This document shows positions 17,684-26,334 of a DNA stretch of 64,000 nt, piece by piece. This DNA is from Clostridium sp031626875 (GTDB taxonomy: Bacteria; Bacillota; Clostridia; Clostridiales; Clostridiaceae). A program made the translations under genes and the position numbers. The notes below the pieces were generated by a model, which did no database searches, was not told the origin of the DNA, and saw only the letters and a program-made list of their open reading frames with translations. Location: NCBI RefSeq assembly GCF_031626875.1, contig NZ_JANDMF010000020.1, forward strand, positions 25,258-89,257, written 5' to 3'. Position 1 is the stretch's first letter. The number at the start of each line of letters is the position of its first letter.

Positions 17684-17739
17684 AATTTCATAGTAAATAG
17701 AAATAAGTTTCAAAAATTATTTCTATTTACTATGAAATT
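17684..17739 (+). repeat. Perfect 22-bp stem-loop in a 5' leader
   Basis: Arms 17684-17705 and 17718-17739 are exact reverse complements around a 12-nt loop. The stem ends 12 bp before the GGGGGA ribosome-binding site of the next gene. No T run follows. Confidence 0.8.
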
Positions 17740-17764
17740 AGGTACTGAAATGGGGGATATTATT

Positions 17765-18166
17765 ATGTATAACAATAGGCAAGAGATAGTAGGTGTGTTA
17801 GAAAAGGCTGATGTACCATACAAGTTTGAAGGTTCTAAGTTGGTGATAAAAAAGCATTTACAATATGAGGATTTATATAAGAATGTATTATGGTTGGAAG
17901 CACAATTAAAGCTTAAAATCTTACATGTTGAATTAAAGTCTAAAACTGAGGCTGAATATAAAACTATTAGTAGCAAACAATATACTTCTTTAAACTCAGC
18001 AATGAAGCATTTATATGAATATAAATTTGGTTCATCATATCATGAGATATGTGACTTTATAAGAAATCCTCAATTAGTAGAAGATGAATTAATAAATGAT
18101 GTTGAAAGAGCTTTCATAGGAGTGTGGGTTCAATTATATAAAACTACATATAGCAAAAATAAGTAA
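17765..18166 (+). CDS. Uncharacterised 133-aa cytoplasmic protein
   Basis: I do not recognise the family. The protein is mixed charged and hydrophilic with no signal peptide or membrane helix. It starts MYNNRQEIVGVLEKADVPYK and has a predicted helical second half. Start 17765 was chosen for GGGGGA at 17752-17757; longer in-frame starts lie inside the leader hairpin. Preceded by a clear promoter and hairpin and followed by a strong terminator, so it is its own transcription unit between a GNAT gene and the BceAB-like genes. Confidence 0.7.
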   Translation: MYNNRQEIVGVLEKADVPYKFEGSKLVIKKHLQYEDLYKNVLWLEAQLKLKILHVELKSKTEAEYKTISSKQYTSLNSAMKHLYEYKFGSSYHEICDFIRNPQLVEDELINDVERAFIGVWVQLYKTTYSKNK

Positions 18167-18167
18167 A

Positions 18168-18216
18168 AATAAAAGCTGGTTTCTGCCTGATTCAGAAATT
18201 AGCTTTTATTTTTTAG
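18168..18216 (+). terminator. Terminator after the 133-aa gene
   Basis: AAAAGCTGGTTTCTG pairs with CAGAAATTAGCTTTT, followed by ATTTTTTAG. Confidence 0.85.
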
Positions 18217-18300
18217 ATTACAAATTTGTAACCTAAAAGTAATGTTTAATCAAATCAAGTGCTGGCAAAATCATGTAAAATGTATTTAGAGGTGAGGAAA

Positions 18301-19068
18301 GTGGAAAAAATACTAAATATAAAAAATGTAGAAAAGTATTATGGAAGTAAAGGTAACATATTTAAAGCAATAGATGATATAAGTTTTTGTGTTTCTAAAG
18401 GTGAATTTGTTGGAGTTATGGGACCTTCAGGTTCAGGAAAAACAACTTTACTAAATCTAGTTGGAACTATAGATGAAGTAAGTTCAGGACATATTTTTGT
18501 AGATAATATAGATTTAACAGAAATTAATCAAAAAGACATAGCAAAGTTTAGAAGAGAAAACTTAGGGTTTATTTTTCAAGATTTTAATTTATTGGACAAC
18601 TTAACTATCCATGAAAATATAGCTTTAGCTTTAACAATTAATAGATATAAGAAGAAAGAAATAGATGAGAAAGTTTTAGAGGTAGCTTATGAATTGGGGA
18701 TAGAGGATATTCTTCAAAAATATCCATACGAAGTTTCAGGAGGACAAAAACAAAGATGTGCTTCGGCAAGAGCATTAATTACAAATCCAAAGCTTATTCT
18801 AGCTGATGAGCCAACAGGAGCCTTAGATTCCAGATCAGCTCAAATGTTAATAGAAATGATTTCGCATTTAAATAAAGAATTAGGAGCAACTATATTAATG
18901 GTAACTCATGATTCATTTACAGCAAGTTATTGTGATAGGATTCTTTTTATTAAAGATGGAAAGATTTTTACCGAGCTTATAAAGGGACAAAGTACTCGTA
19001 AGGAATTTTTTAATCAGATATTAGATGTGGTTGCACTACTTGGAGGAGATGTTAGAGATGTACGTTAA
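18301..19068 (+). CDS. BceA/VraD-type ABC transporter ATPase
   Basis: A 255-aa ATPase of the MacB/BceA class. Walker A GPSGSGKTTLLN, Q-loop FIFQDFNLLDNLT, signature SGGQKQRCASARAL, Walker B LILADEPTGALD, H-loop VTHD. The preferred start is GTG 18301 with AGGTGAGG just before it; a longer frame from 18259 has no site. It overlaps the permease gene by 11 bp. With the two-component system upstream this forms a Bce-like peptide-antibiotic detoxification module. Confidence 0.9.
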   Translation: MEKILNIKNVEKYYGSKGNIFKAIDDISFCVSKGEFVGVMGPSGSGKTTLLNLVGTIDEVSSGHIFVDNIDLTEINQKDIAKFRRENLGFIFQDFNLLDNLTIHENIALALTINRYKKKEIDEKVLEVAYELGIEDILQKYPYEVSGGQKQRCASARALITNPKLILADEPTGALDSRSAQMLIEMISHLNKELGATILMVTHDSFTASYCDRILFIKDGKIFTELIKGQSTRKEFFNQILDVVALLGGDVRDVR

Positions 19069-21103
19069 ACTAGCTCTTAATAATGCAAGACGATCTATTA
19101 AAGATTATTTAATCTATTTTATAACTTTAACTATATGTGTAAGTCTTTTTTATGCGTTTATGTCTTTATCAAGTTCAAGTTATGAGCTTATCACAGAGGA
19201 TTCTGTTAACTTTGATTTTATAAAGAAGACAATGAAATATGCAACATATATAGTAACAGCTTTGCTTGTACTTCTTATAGGATATGTTAACAGGTATATG
19301 ATAAAAAGGAGAAAAAGAGAGTTTGCAACTTATATACTCCTTGGAATTCCACAAAAAAATGTAGCATTTATGTTCTTTATTGAAACATTAGTAATGGGGA
19401 TTATCTCAATTGTATTTGGAATTTTTGTAGGTACTTTATTTTCACAATTTGTTACTGCAATAATTCTTATGACAGTAAATCAACAGATTATATTTTCCTT
19501 TAAATTATATATAGATACTGTGATGTTAACTTTTCTATTTTTTATAGGAATGTTCTGCATAATTGGATTTTTTAACATCAGGATACTAAGTAAAACAAAA
19601 CTTATTAATATGATAAACGATGAAAAGAAAACAGAATTTCAGTTTAAGAGAAGTAAAAATGTATATGTTTTTGTATTTAGTGTAGCTGTATTGCTTTATT
19701 TAACTTGTGGAATTTGTTTTTATAGAATAATAAAAGTATTAAATGATAAGTCGCTTATAAAAGGCAATGAAAATGAATATGTAATAATAGGGATTATATC
19801 ATTTATTGCAGCAACTTATACATTATTTTATTCCATGGCCTATATAGTTATTGCAATTAATCAGAGGTGGAAAAATTATAAGTATGAGTATACAAATTTA
19901 TTTCTTATAGGGGCTATAGTTTCTAAAATAAAGACAGCACCTATTTTAATGGCCACAATTTCACTTACTTTTTTAGGAGCAGCATTGAGTTTTGCTTTAA
20001 CTCTTATAATGTCTCAGTGGGGGATAGGATATCTAGAGAATAGGATACCTTTTGATATGGTTGTATCAAGTAAGTATTATACAGAAGAAAAAATACAAGA
20101 CATTCCTAAAATTGATTATAGGGAGATAAGAGATTATATAAGCAGTGAAAATTGTCCTATAAAAAGCTATTGCCAGGTTGAAGAATATTTTATAAATAAT
20201 AGTGATTTTAGAACAGGTAGAAGCAAAAATATGCCCATACTTGCAATTGGTCTTAGTGATTTCAATGAATTGAGAGAAATGTTAGGATATGATAAGGTTG
20301 AGTTAAATAAAAATGAATTTACAATGCAATGGGATAAAACCATTAAAGATAGTGAGATAAATGACTATTTAGAAAAGAATCCTGCTATTAAAATAAAGGA
20401 AAAGGAATTAAGTATTAGTTCAAATTCATTTTATAAGGAATCTCTTGGATCTTATATTTATATAGGTGGAGATGCACTTATAGTTTTACCTGATGAGCAA
20501 TGTGTTGATTTAACTTTAGCTAATACTGCATTGTGTGTTAATACAGAAGGAAAAATAAGTTTTGATAAATCAGCAGAACTTGAAGAGGAGTATATACCAG
20601 AATGGTTCAAGAAAAATTATACTACTTTATTTAGTAAGGCAGATGAATATAATACTCCCTTTGTAATTAGATTAAAGGTTTCAGAAACCAATGAGGTAGT
20701 AAATGCTTTTTTAGGTATGAGAATAATTGGAATATATGTAGGAACTGTTTTACTTATGATAAGCTTAACCATACTTGCACTTCAACAGTTATCAGATTCT
20801 ATTGAACACAAGGGAAGATTTAATACATTGAGGAAGTTAGGGATAGATGATGGGGAAATAAGTAAATTAGTTTTAAAACAAATATCAATATATTTTATTT
20901 TACCAATAATAATTGCTATTATAGGATTTGTAATATTTATAAGAAATTTTGAAGCCATAAATAGTGAAAGGTTAAGCTTATATGTAGGAGATAAAGCTTT
21001 GACATTAAATATAGTTTTAGCTTTGATATTAATTATAGTTGTTTATATGTGCTATTTTTTAGCTACGTATTATTCATTTAAGCAAAATATAAAAGGGAAA
21101 TAA
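19058..21103 (+). CDS. BceB-type FtsX-family ABC permease
   Basis: A 681-aa permease with about ten transmembrane helices: one at 15-35, three at about 60-175, a group at about 205-300, and three at the C-terminus (540 on). The large extracellular domain lies between helices 7 and 8 (about 325-540), where BceB-type proteins sense peptides. ATG 19058 was chosen because GGAGGAG lies 9 nt before it. Its ATPase gene overlaps it. The 3' end abuts a fragment of fmt. Confidence 0.88.
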   Translation: MYVKLALNNARRSIKDYLIYFITLTICVSLFYAFMSLSSSSYELITEDSVNFDFIKKTMKYATYIVTALLVLLIGYVNRYMIKRRKREFATYILLGIPQKNVAFMFFIETLVMGIISIVFGIFVGTLFSQFVTAIILMTVNQQIIFSFKLYIDTVMLTFLFFIGMFCIIGFFNIRILSKTKLINMINDEKKTEFQFKRSKNVYVFVFSVAVLLYLTCGICFYRIIKVLNDKSLIKGNENEYVIIGIISFIAATYTLFYSMAYIVIAINQRWKNYKYEYTNLFLIGAIVSKIKTAPILMATISLTFLGAALSFALTLIMSQWGIGYLENRIPFDMVVSSKYYTEEKIQDIPKIDYREIRDYISSENCPIKSYCQVEEYFINNSDFRTGRSKNMPILAIGLSDFNELREMLGYDKVELNKNEFTMQWDKTIKDSEINDYLEKNPAIKIKEKELSISSNSFYKESLGSYIYIGGDALIVLPDEQCVDLTLANTALCVNTEGKISFDKSAELEEEYIPEWFKKNYTTLFSKADEYNTPFVIRLKVSETNEVVNAFLGMRIIGIYVGTVLLMISLTILALQQLSDSIEHKGRFNTLRKLGIDDGEISKLVLKQISIYFILPIIIAIIGFVIFIRNFEAINSERLSLYVGDKALTLNIVLALILIIVVYMCYFLATYYSFKQNIKGK

Positions 21104-21105
21104 AG

Positions 21106-21351
21106 TCATGGCCAACTGCTCATACTTATTATAAAGATATTCCAATTAAAATATTCAAATCCAAGTCAGTAGAGGCAAATATTATTAAACCATCTGGTTA
21201 TATCATAGATGCAAATAATGAAGGAATTACAGTCGCCACCAATAACGGTATTCTCATTATAGAAATATTACAGTTTCCAGGGGGGAAATCTCTTGAGGTA
21301 AAAGAATTTTTAAAGGGAAATAAAATAGAAAAGGGCATTATATTATCATAA
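21106..21351 (+). pseudogene. fmt: 3' fragment of methionyl-tRNA formyltransferase gene
   Basis: An 80-codon open stretch without a start reads SWPTAHTYYKDIPIKIFKSK, then ..GITVATNNGILIIE, LQFPGGKSLEVKEFL and KGNKIEKGIILS before TAA. These are the conserved blocks of the Fmt C-terminal domain (NPWPTAYT.., LQ.PGGK, G..). The frame begins 2-3 bp after the permease stop codon, so the upstream ~230 codons of fmt were lost in the rearrangement that created this joint. Confidence 0.8.
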
Positions 21352-21382
21352 TCATAATTGATTAACAATTTATGTAAGATCA

Positions 21383-21419
21383 CACTATAAGAATATTGGT
21401 TTGTAATATTCTTATAGTG
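21383..21419. terminator. Inverted repeat after the fmt fragment
   Basis: CACTATAAGAATATT / AATATTCTTATAGTG, perfect 15-bp arms, 7-nt loop. Few T residues follow; it may be the original fmt or permease operon terminator. Confidence 0.55.
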
Positions 21420-21433
21420 AATAAAAACATGAT

Positions 21434-21478
21434 AAAAACAGCACTAATATATGTGAGTATTAGTACTGTTTTAATGTT
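21434..21478. terminator. Terminator, likely bidirectional
   Basis: AAAACAGCACTAATA pairs with TATTAGTACTGTTTT, followed by TTAATGTT. Confidence 0.7.
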
Positions 21479-21569
21479 ACCTATTATGAGGTTTTTCTGT
21501 TTTGCATCTGAAAACGGAAGTTGTTGTTCTAAAGTGAACATACTATCTTTTTGATGATTACCTTTATAA

Positions 21570-22100
21570 TTATTTGATTATATTAGTTTCAATTGTATGT
21601 TTTTTAGAATCTGTTTCAGTTAATGGTACAGTTGGATATCCTACAGCTAGACCAGTAACTGGTACAAAACCATCAGGTAAGTTTAGTTTTTCTACTAAAT
21701 CTTTTTTTGTATTGATAGCAAATAAAAATCCTAGTAAATAAACGCTACCTAGACCAAGATCTGTAGCTGCTAGAGCCATATTCTCAGTAATACAAGCTGC
21801 ATTATGAGCCTCAATATTTGGGGCTTTTTCACTTGGTTTTCCAGATACAATGATTAATGTAGGAGCTCCATAAAATGGATTCATTTTTGGATTATTAAAT
21901 ACTTCTTGTGTAGTTCGAGTGAACTCATTAAGTAAATCAGCATTTTGTACAACTGTTAAATGAACAGTATTGTAAGCAGCCATACCTACTGGGGCAGCTT
22001 CCCCTGATTCTAATATAACTTTTAAATCTTCATCACTTATTTGTTCTTGTTTATAGCTTCTAGTAGATTTACGAGCAGCTATAGCTTTCAGTAATTCCAT
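21570..22100 (-). CDS. Nitroreductase-family FMN oxidoreductase (copy 1)
   Basis: A 176-aa nitroreductase. It begins LLKAIAARKSTRSYKQEQIS (R-SxR flavin-phosphate motif), continues GEAAPVGMAAYNTVHLTVV, has the AHNAACITENMALAATDLGLGSVY block and ends VTGLAVGYP. Such enzymes reduce quinones, nitro compounds or flavins with NAD(P)H. It shares about two thirds of its residues with the second copy at 22663-23193, and the pair flanks an HxlR regulator. Confidence 0.88.
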   Translation of the reverse strand: MELLKAIAARKSTRSYKQEQISDEDLKVILESGEAAPVGMAAYNTVHLTVVQNADLLNEFTRTTQEVFNNPKMNPFYGAPTLIIVSGKPSEKAPNIEAHNAACITENMALAATDLGLGSVYLLGFLFAINTKKDLVEKLNLPDGFVPVTGLAVGYPTVPLTETDSKKHTIETNIIK

Positions 22101-22146
22101 GTTAAAATTCTCCTTCTCAAAAATATTTGCTGAAATAAATAAACTT

Positions 22147-22163
22147 GGTATAATTATTATACC
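22147..22163. promoter_or_regulatory. Palindrome in the divergent nitroreductase/HxlR promoter
   Basis: GGTATAAT-T-ATTATACC, perfect 8-bp arms. It contains -10-like TATAAT on both strands between the divergent genes, so a bound HxlR protein could block both. A second imperfect repeat CCTACT...AGTAGG (22162-22189) adjoins it. Confidence 0.5.
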
Positions 22164-22237
22164 TACTCACAATTAAGTGGACAAGTAGGCAGAATTTTAT
22201 TATTAGGTATTATTTTTCATACTGGAGGGGAATGTTT

Positions 22238-22618
22238 ATGGCAACTAATGAAGAGTTGGAACTATTTTTAAGAAAAATTAAAGAAAGTGATATTAAAGAA
22301 TGTAATGACAATGAAGAGTGTCCTATAAAATATACTTTAAGCATTATTGGAGGCAAATGGAAGCTTCGTATATTAGCACATTTATTAAAAAAAGATGTGG
22401 TTAGATTTAATGAATTAAAGAAAGAGATATCAGGGATCACAAATACAATGTTATCAAATTCTTTACATGAACTTGAGAAAGAGAAATTAGTTACTAGAAA
22501 TCAATACAATGAAATGCCCCTTAGAGTTGAATATGAACTTACAGATAAGGGAAAAAGTTTATTGCCATTGTTATATGAACTATCAAGTTGGGGGAAAAAC
22601 CAATTAAAAACTAATTAA
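22238..22618 (+). CDS. HxlR-family redox-type regulator
   Basis: A 126-aa winged-helix protein. The conserved CPIKYTLSIIGGKWKLRILA segment (residues about 29-48) carries the Cys used for thiol/quinone sensing in YodB and QorR. The wing region LTDKGKSLLPLLYELSSWG closes the domain. ATG 22238 is preferred over ATG 22232, which lies too close to GGAGGGG. Flanked on both sides by nitroreductase genes; divergent to copy 1 and convergent to copy 2. Likely represses them until electrophiles or quinones appear (by analogy). Confidence 0.88.
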   Translation: MATNEELELFLRKIKESDIKECNDNEECPIKYTLSIIGGKWKLRILAHLLKKDVVRFNELKKEISGITNTMLSNSLHELEKEKLVTRNQYNEMPLRVEYELTDKGKSLLPLLYELSSWGKNQLKTN

Positions 22619-22662
22619 AAGAAAGGGAGTATAGCTGAAAATATAGCTATATTCCCTTTATA

Positions 22663-23193
22663 CTATTTGATTATATTAGTTTCAATAGTATGCTTAGTAG
22701 AATCTTCTTCAGTCAAATCTTCAGTTGAATACCCAATTGCAAGTGCTGCAACAGGTACAAATCCTTCAGGTAAGTTAAGTTCTGCTAATAGTTCTTTATT
22801 ATTTGAAATAGCAAATAGGAAGCCCATCAAATATACACTGCCTAACCCCAAATCTGTAGCAGCAAGTGACATATTTTCAACTATACAAGCAGCATTATGA
22901 GCTTCAACACCAGGTGCTTTTTCGCTTGGTTTCCCAGATACAATTGCAACAGTAGGTGCTCCATAAAATGTATTTATTCTAGTATTTTCAAAAAAATCTT
23001 TAGTTGCATCTGTAAGTTTATCTAAAAGATTAGAATTTTGAACTACTGTTATATGAACAGAATTATAATCATTCATTCCTACTGGAGCAGCATAGCCTGC
23101 TTTTAATATAGTATCTAAAGATTCATCACTAATTTGTTCTGGCTTATAACTTCTTGTAGATTTACGCATTTCTATAGCCTTCAATAATTCCAT
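22663..23193 (-). CDS. Nitroreductase-family FMN oxidoreductase (copy 2)
   Basis: A 176-aa paralog of the 21570-22100 gene, same length with the same motif order: LLKAIEMRKSTRSYKPEQIS, APVGMNDYNSVHITVV, AHNAACIVENMSLAATDLGLGSVY, VAALAIGYS. The sequence before its start codon (CAATAAACTTGG.GTAAT) resembles that before copy 1, so the duplication included the promoter. AAAGGAGAG precedes the ATG on the minus strand. Confidence 0.88.
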   Translation of the reverse strand: MELLKAIEMRKSTRSYKPEQISDESLDTILKAGYAAPVGMNDYNSVHITVVQNSNLLDKLTDATKDFFENTRINTFYGAPTVAIVSGKPSEKAPGVEAHNAACIVENMSLAATDLGLGSVYLMGFLFAISNNKELLAELNLPEGFVPVAALAIGYSTEDLTEEDSTKHTIETNIIK

Positions 23194-23490
23194 ATTTAAA
23201 CTCTCCTTTTTTACAATATTTGATTAAAGCAATAAACTTGGAGTAATAATTATATTTATCTACATTATTATTGGCAAAGAGGAATGATTTTATTATTTAA
23301 GACTATTAAAAAGGAAAAGAACTCAGACATTTGCAAAATTTATGAAGTATAATTAATTTATGGTTGAGGAGATGCTATATAATCCAATAAACTAATATAA
23401 TGAAGTATCTATCATTAATTTAAAGGAAATGCTAGAATAGATAATAAAAAAACAAAAGAAGAAATTTTAATATACTAGGGAGAAAATTTT

Positions 23491-23859
23491 ATGATATTTT
23501 ATGCAATAGTTTCAATTACATTAGCTCTAGTTTTTTATACATTAGGAGTGTGGAGTGAAAAAATACAGGGGAAATTAAAAAAATGGCATTTAGTGATATT
23601 TTGGATAGGACTAATTTTTGATACATTAGGAACTACTTTAATGAGCAAAATGGCTGGAAGTGAATTTAAATTAAATTTTCATGGGATAACTGGATTACTT
23701 GCAATCATATTAATGTTATTTCATGCTACATGGGCCGCAGTTGTTTTGGTGAAAAATGATGAAAAAGCTAAATCTAATTTTCATAAGTTCAGCATTATAG
23801 TATGGGTTATTTGGTTAATACCATATATATCAGGAGCTATTTTTGGTATGACAAAATAA
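23491..23859 (+). CDS. HsmA-family (TIGR03987) four-helix membrane protein
   Basis: A 122-aa protein with four hydrophobic helices (about 3-20, 32-50, 65-85, 97-118). It has the family pattern FDTLGTTLM and FHGITGLLAIILMLFHATWA, with His residues in helix 3 that could face the membrane interior. Known only as a conserved membrane family; I assign no function. A pyrophosphatase-like gene follows after 13 bp. Confidence 0.7.
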   Translation: MIFYAIVSITLALVFYTLGVWSEKIQGKLKKWHLVIFWIGLIFDTLGTTLMSKMAGSEFKLNFHGITGLLAIILMLFHATWAAVVLVKNDEKAKSNFHKFSIIVWVIWLIPYISGAIFGMTK

Positions 23860-23872
23860 AGGAGGAATTTTT

Positions 23873-24205
23873 ATGGAGTCTTACTTTGGCAAAATTGTTA
23901 ATGTTAAAATGGATAGAACAATGGGAAGTAAACATCCAAAGCACAATTTTATTTATCCTATAAATTATGGATATATACCAAATACAATATCAGGTGATGG
24001 TATGGAAATAGATGCATATGTTATTGGAGAATTTGAACCATTAGAAACATTTGAAGGTTATGTTGTTGCAATAATAAAAAGGAAAAATGATATTGAAGAT
24101 AAATTAGTAGTTTGTAAAGAATTGAATAAATATACAAAAGAACAGATAGAAGCATTAGTGGAATTCCAAGAAAGATTTTTTGATTCAATAGTAATAATTT
24201 ATTAG
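23873..24205 (+). CDS. Short inorganic-pyrophosphatase-like protein
   Basis: A 110-aa protein. The stretch DRTMGSKHPKH, IYPINYGYIPNT and SGDGMEIDAYVIG parallels the family I pyrophosphatase active-site region (Y-G-Y-I-P and D-x-D/E-x-x-D acid cluster). Family I enzymes are about 170 aa, so this is a short form lacking part of the C-terminal barrel. Hydrolysis of PPi is possible but unproven. AAAGGAGG precedes the ATG, and it is likely cotranscribed with the HsmA-like gene. Confidence 0.65.
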   Translation: MESYFGKIVNVKMDRTMGSKHPKHNFIYPINYGYIPNTISGDGMEIDAYVIGEFEPLETFEGYVVAIIKRKNDIEDKLVVCKELNKYTKEQIEALVEFQERFFDSIVIIY

Positions 24206-24233
24206 ATAATATAAAATGAAAAAGGAGGATTTA

Positions 24234-24290
24234 GTGAGAAGTGGTATTTACAATATACTCTTACTAAAAATAAGAAATGAAAAAATATAA
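24234..24290 (+). CDS. Possible 18-codon leader ORF overlapping the oxidoreductase start
   Basis: AAGGAGG stands 5-6 nt before a GTG (24234) that opens an 18-codon frame ending TAA at 24288-24290. This frame overlaps the ATG (24277) of the Gfo/Idh/MocA gene, which has no ribosome-binding site of its own. It may couple translation of the oxidoreductase; alternatively it is the remnant of a longer N-terminus after a frameshift. Confidence 0.4.
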   Translation: MRSGIYNILLLKIRNEKI

Positions 24291-25233
24291 ATGGGGAATA
24301 ATAGGACTTGGAAATATAGCTAAGAAATTTGCAAGTACATTAAAATATATGGAGTCAGCAGAACTTTATGCAGTTGCAGCTAGAAATAAAGAAAAGTCAG
24401 AAGAATTTGGAAAAGAATACGATGTTCCATTAAATAAATGTTATGGAAATTATGAAGAACTTATTCAAGATGAGGAGATAGATTCTATATATATTGCTGT
24501 ACCTCATGTTTTTCATAAAGAAATCTCTATTTCATGTTTAAATAATGGGAAAGCAGTATTATGTGAAAAGCCTGTTACTATAAATGGAAATGAAATTAGA
24601 GAGGTAATTCAGATTGCAAAGGAGAAGAAGATGTTTTTTATGGAAGCTATGAAAACACGATTTTTGCCAATTAATCAAAAAGTTAAAGAATGGATTAATG
24701 AAGGTAGAATAGGTGAAGTTAAATTGTTGCAAGCTGATTATGGCTTTTTTACACCTTTTGATTCTAAGAGTAGATTATTTAATAAAAATTTGGGCGGAGG
24801 AGCATTGCTTGATGTAGGAATTTACAATGTATCATATAGCACTTTTCTTTTTGGAAATAAACCTAAAAGTGTAAAAAGTGATTTATATATAGGAAAAAGT
24901 GGAGTAGATGAAAGTGGTTCTATTATATTAGGATATGAAGATGGAAAACAATCACAGCTTTATAGCGCTATAAATCTTGATACAATAAGGGAAGCTAACA
25001 TTGTAGGAACTAAGGGAAGAATTTGTGTTCCTAAATACTCAAATGCTGATACTGCTTATATTTTGGTTGATGGAAAAGAGGAAAAAATACACAGGCCATT
25101 TCATATTAACGGTTTTGAGTATCAGATTATGGAGGTACATAAGTGCCTAGAGGAAGGGAAAGTTCAAAGTGAAACAATGAGTTGGAATGATTCTATTGAA
25201 ATAATGGATATTATGGATAGAATAAAAAATTAA
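24277..25233 (+). CDS. Gfo/Idh/MocA-family oxidoreductase
   Basis: A 318-aa NAD(P)-dependent dehydrogenase acting on sugars or related compounds. Rossmann motif WGIIGLGNIAKKFA at the N-terminus, then the catalytic-Lys motif CEKPVT (near residue 98) and GGGALLDVGIYNVSY (family motif with Asp and aromatic residues). Closest in layout to dihydrodiol/xylose dehydrogenase-like members. No ribosome-binding site precedes its ATG; a leader ORF does. Confidence 0.88.
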   Translation: MKKYKWGIIGLGNIAKKFASTLKYMESAELYAVAARNKEKSEEFGKEYDVPLNKCYGNYEELIQDEEIDSIYIAVPHVFHKEISISCLNNGKAVLCEKPVTINGNEIREVIQIAKEKKMFFMEAMKTRFLPINQKVKEWINEGRIGEVKLLQADYGFFTPFDSKSRLFNKNLGGGALLDVGIYNVSYSTFLFGNKPKSVKSDLYIGKSGVDESGSIILGYEDGKQSQLYSAINLDTIREANIVGTKGRICVPKYSNADTAYILVDGKEEKIHRPFHINGFEYQIMEVHKCLEEGKVQSETMSWNDSIEIMDIMDRIKN

Positions 25234-25245
25234 TAGATTAAAAAA

Positions 25246-25274
25246 ATATAGGTGGACAATCCACCTGTATTTTG
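25246..25274. terminator. Bidirectional terminator
   Basis: AATATAGGTGGA, 3-nt loop, TCCACCTGTATTTT, between convergent genes. Confidence 0.85.
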
Positions 25275-25293
25275 TCTAAAACAAATAAGAATA

Positions 25294-26151
25294 TTAACTT
25301 GTGCTAAATTTAGAGTATTTTTTAGGTGAAATTCCTACAATGTTCTTGAAAGCTTTTAAAAAGTTAGTATAATCATTAAAACCACATTTCTCACAAACGT
25401 CATTAACATTCATTCCGTTGGCTAACATAGACTTAGCTATTGTTATTCTTCTAGCAGAAATATATTTATTTATGGTAGTACCAGTAGCTGATTTAAATAT
25501 TCTACAAATGTAAGAGCTACTTAGATAAAAATGATTTGCCAAAAAATCAATAGTAATAGATTCTGTTATATTTTCGTTTATATATGTAATTATTTGTTGT
25601 ACTTGTTCATTGTATTTATAAGAATTATTTACTGATAATAAATTATTATTTATATAAAGTCCATTAATCCAAATCATAAATTCTAAAAAAGATGTATACT
25701 CCAGTATATCAGCACCAAATCCAGTAGAAGCTATTATTTTATTTATAAAATATAAAAAATGATTTTGCTGTTCTTTTGATAAAGAAATTTTGTGAATGAA
25801 ATTTTCAGTACGAGTTTTAAAGCAATAATCAAGTTTTGTGTTATTAGTTGAAGCAGATTTAAGAAATTCAGGATGAATTGAAATAACAATTCGTTCATGA
25901 TCTATTTGATTTATTTTAGATATATGATGACTTTCAAATTGATTAATTATAAACAAATCACCAGGATCAATATCATATAATTTATTATGAATAAGCATTT
26001 GTTGGCCACCAGAAATGGAGTAATATATTTCATAACAATCATGTATATGCATATCCATGGTTTTTTCCTCTTTATAAAGATGAGCAATAGCGAAATAACG
26101 TTTTTCCAAACAGCTTTTTATAGCTTCTTTACATGAAGTTTCTTCTTTCAT
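25294..26151 (-). CDS. AraC-family regulator with cupin sensor domain
   Basis: A 285-aa regulator. The N-terminal cupin-like domain (about 25-110, HDCYEIYYSISG, then PGDLFIINQFESHHI) binds a sugar or other small molecule. Two HTH motifs at the C-terminus (about 185-285) end FNDYTNFLKAFKNIVGISPKKY, the AraC signature. It is divergent from the isomerase/KdgF genes, 183 bp apart, so control of uronate catabolism is likely. Confidence 0.88.
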   Translation of the reverse strand: MKEETSCKEAIKSCLEKRYFAIAHLYKEEKTMDMHIHDCYEIYYSISGGQQMLIHNKLYDIDPGDLFIINQFESHHISKINQIDHERIVISIHPEFLKSASTNNTKLDYCFKTRTENFIHKISLSKEQQNHFLYFINKIIASTGFGADILEYTSFLEFMIWINGLYINNNLLSVNNSYKYNEQVQQIITYINENITESITIDFLANHFYLSSSYICRIFKSATGTTINKYISARRITIAKSMLANGMNVNDVCEKCGFNDYTNFLKAFKNIVGISPKKYSKFSTS

Positions 26152-26334
26152 AAGTTATCCTTTCTAAAATAAAATTATTAAGTCAATTATAATTTGCTAG
26201 TTCAAAATTTGCAACATTTACGAAAAGATATAACAAGAAATAGATAATGTATAATGATATACTAATATTATAAATACATATAGTGGAGTTTTAGTCAGGA
26301 TTGACAAGAACTGATAAGAAAGGAAGATGGGACA

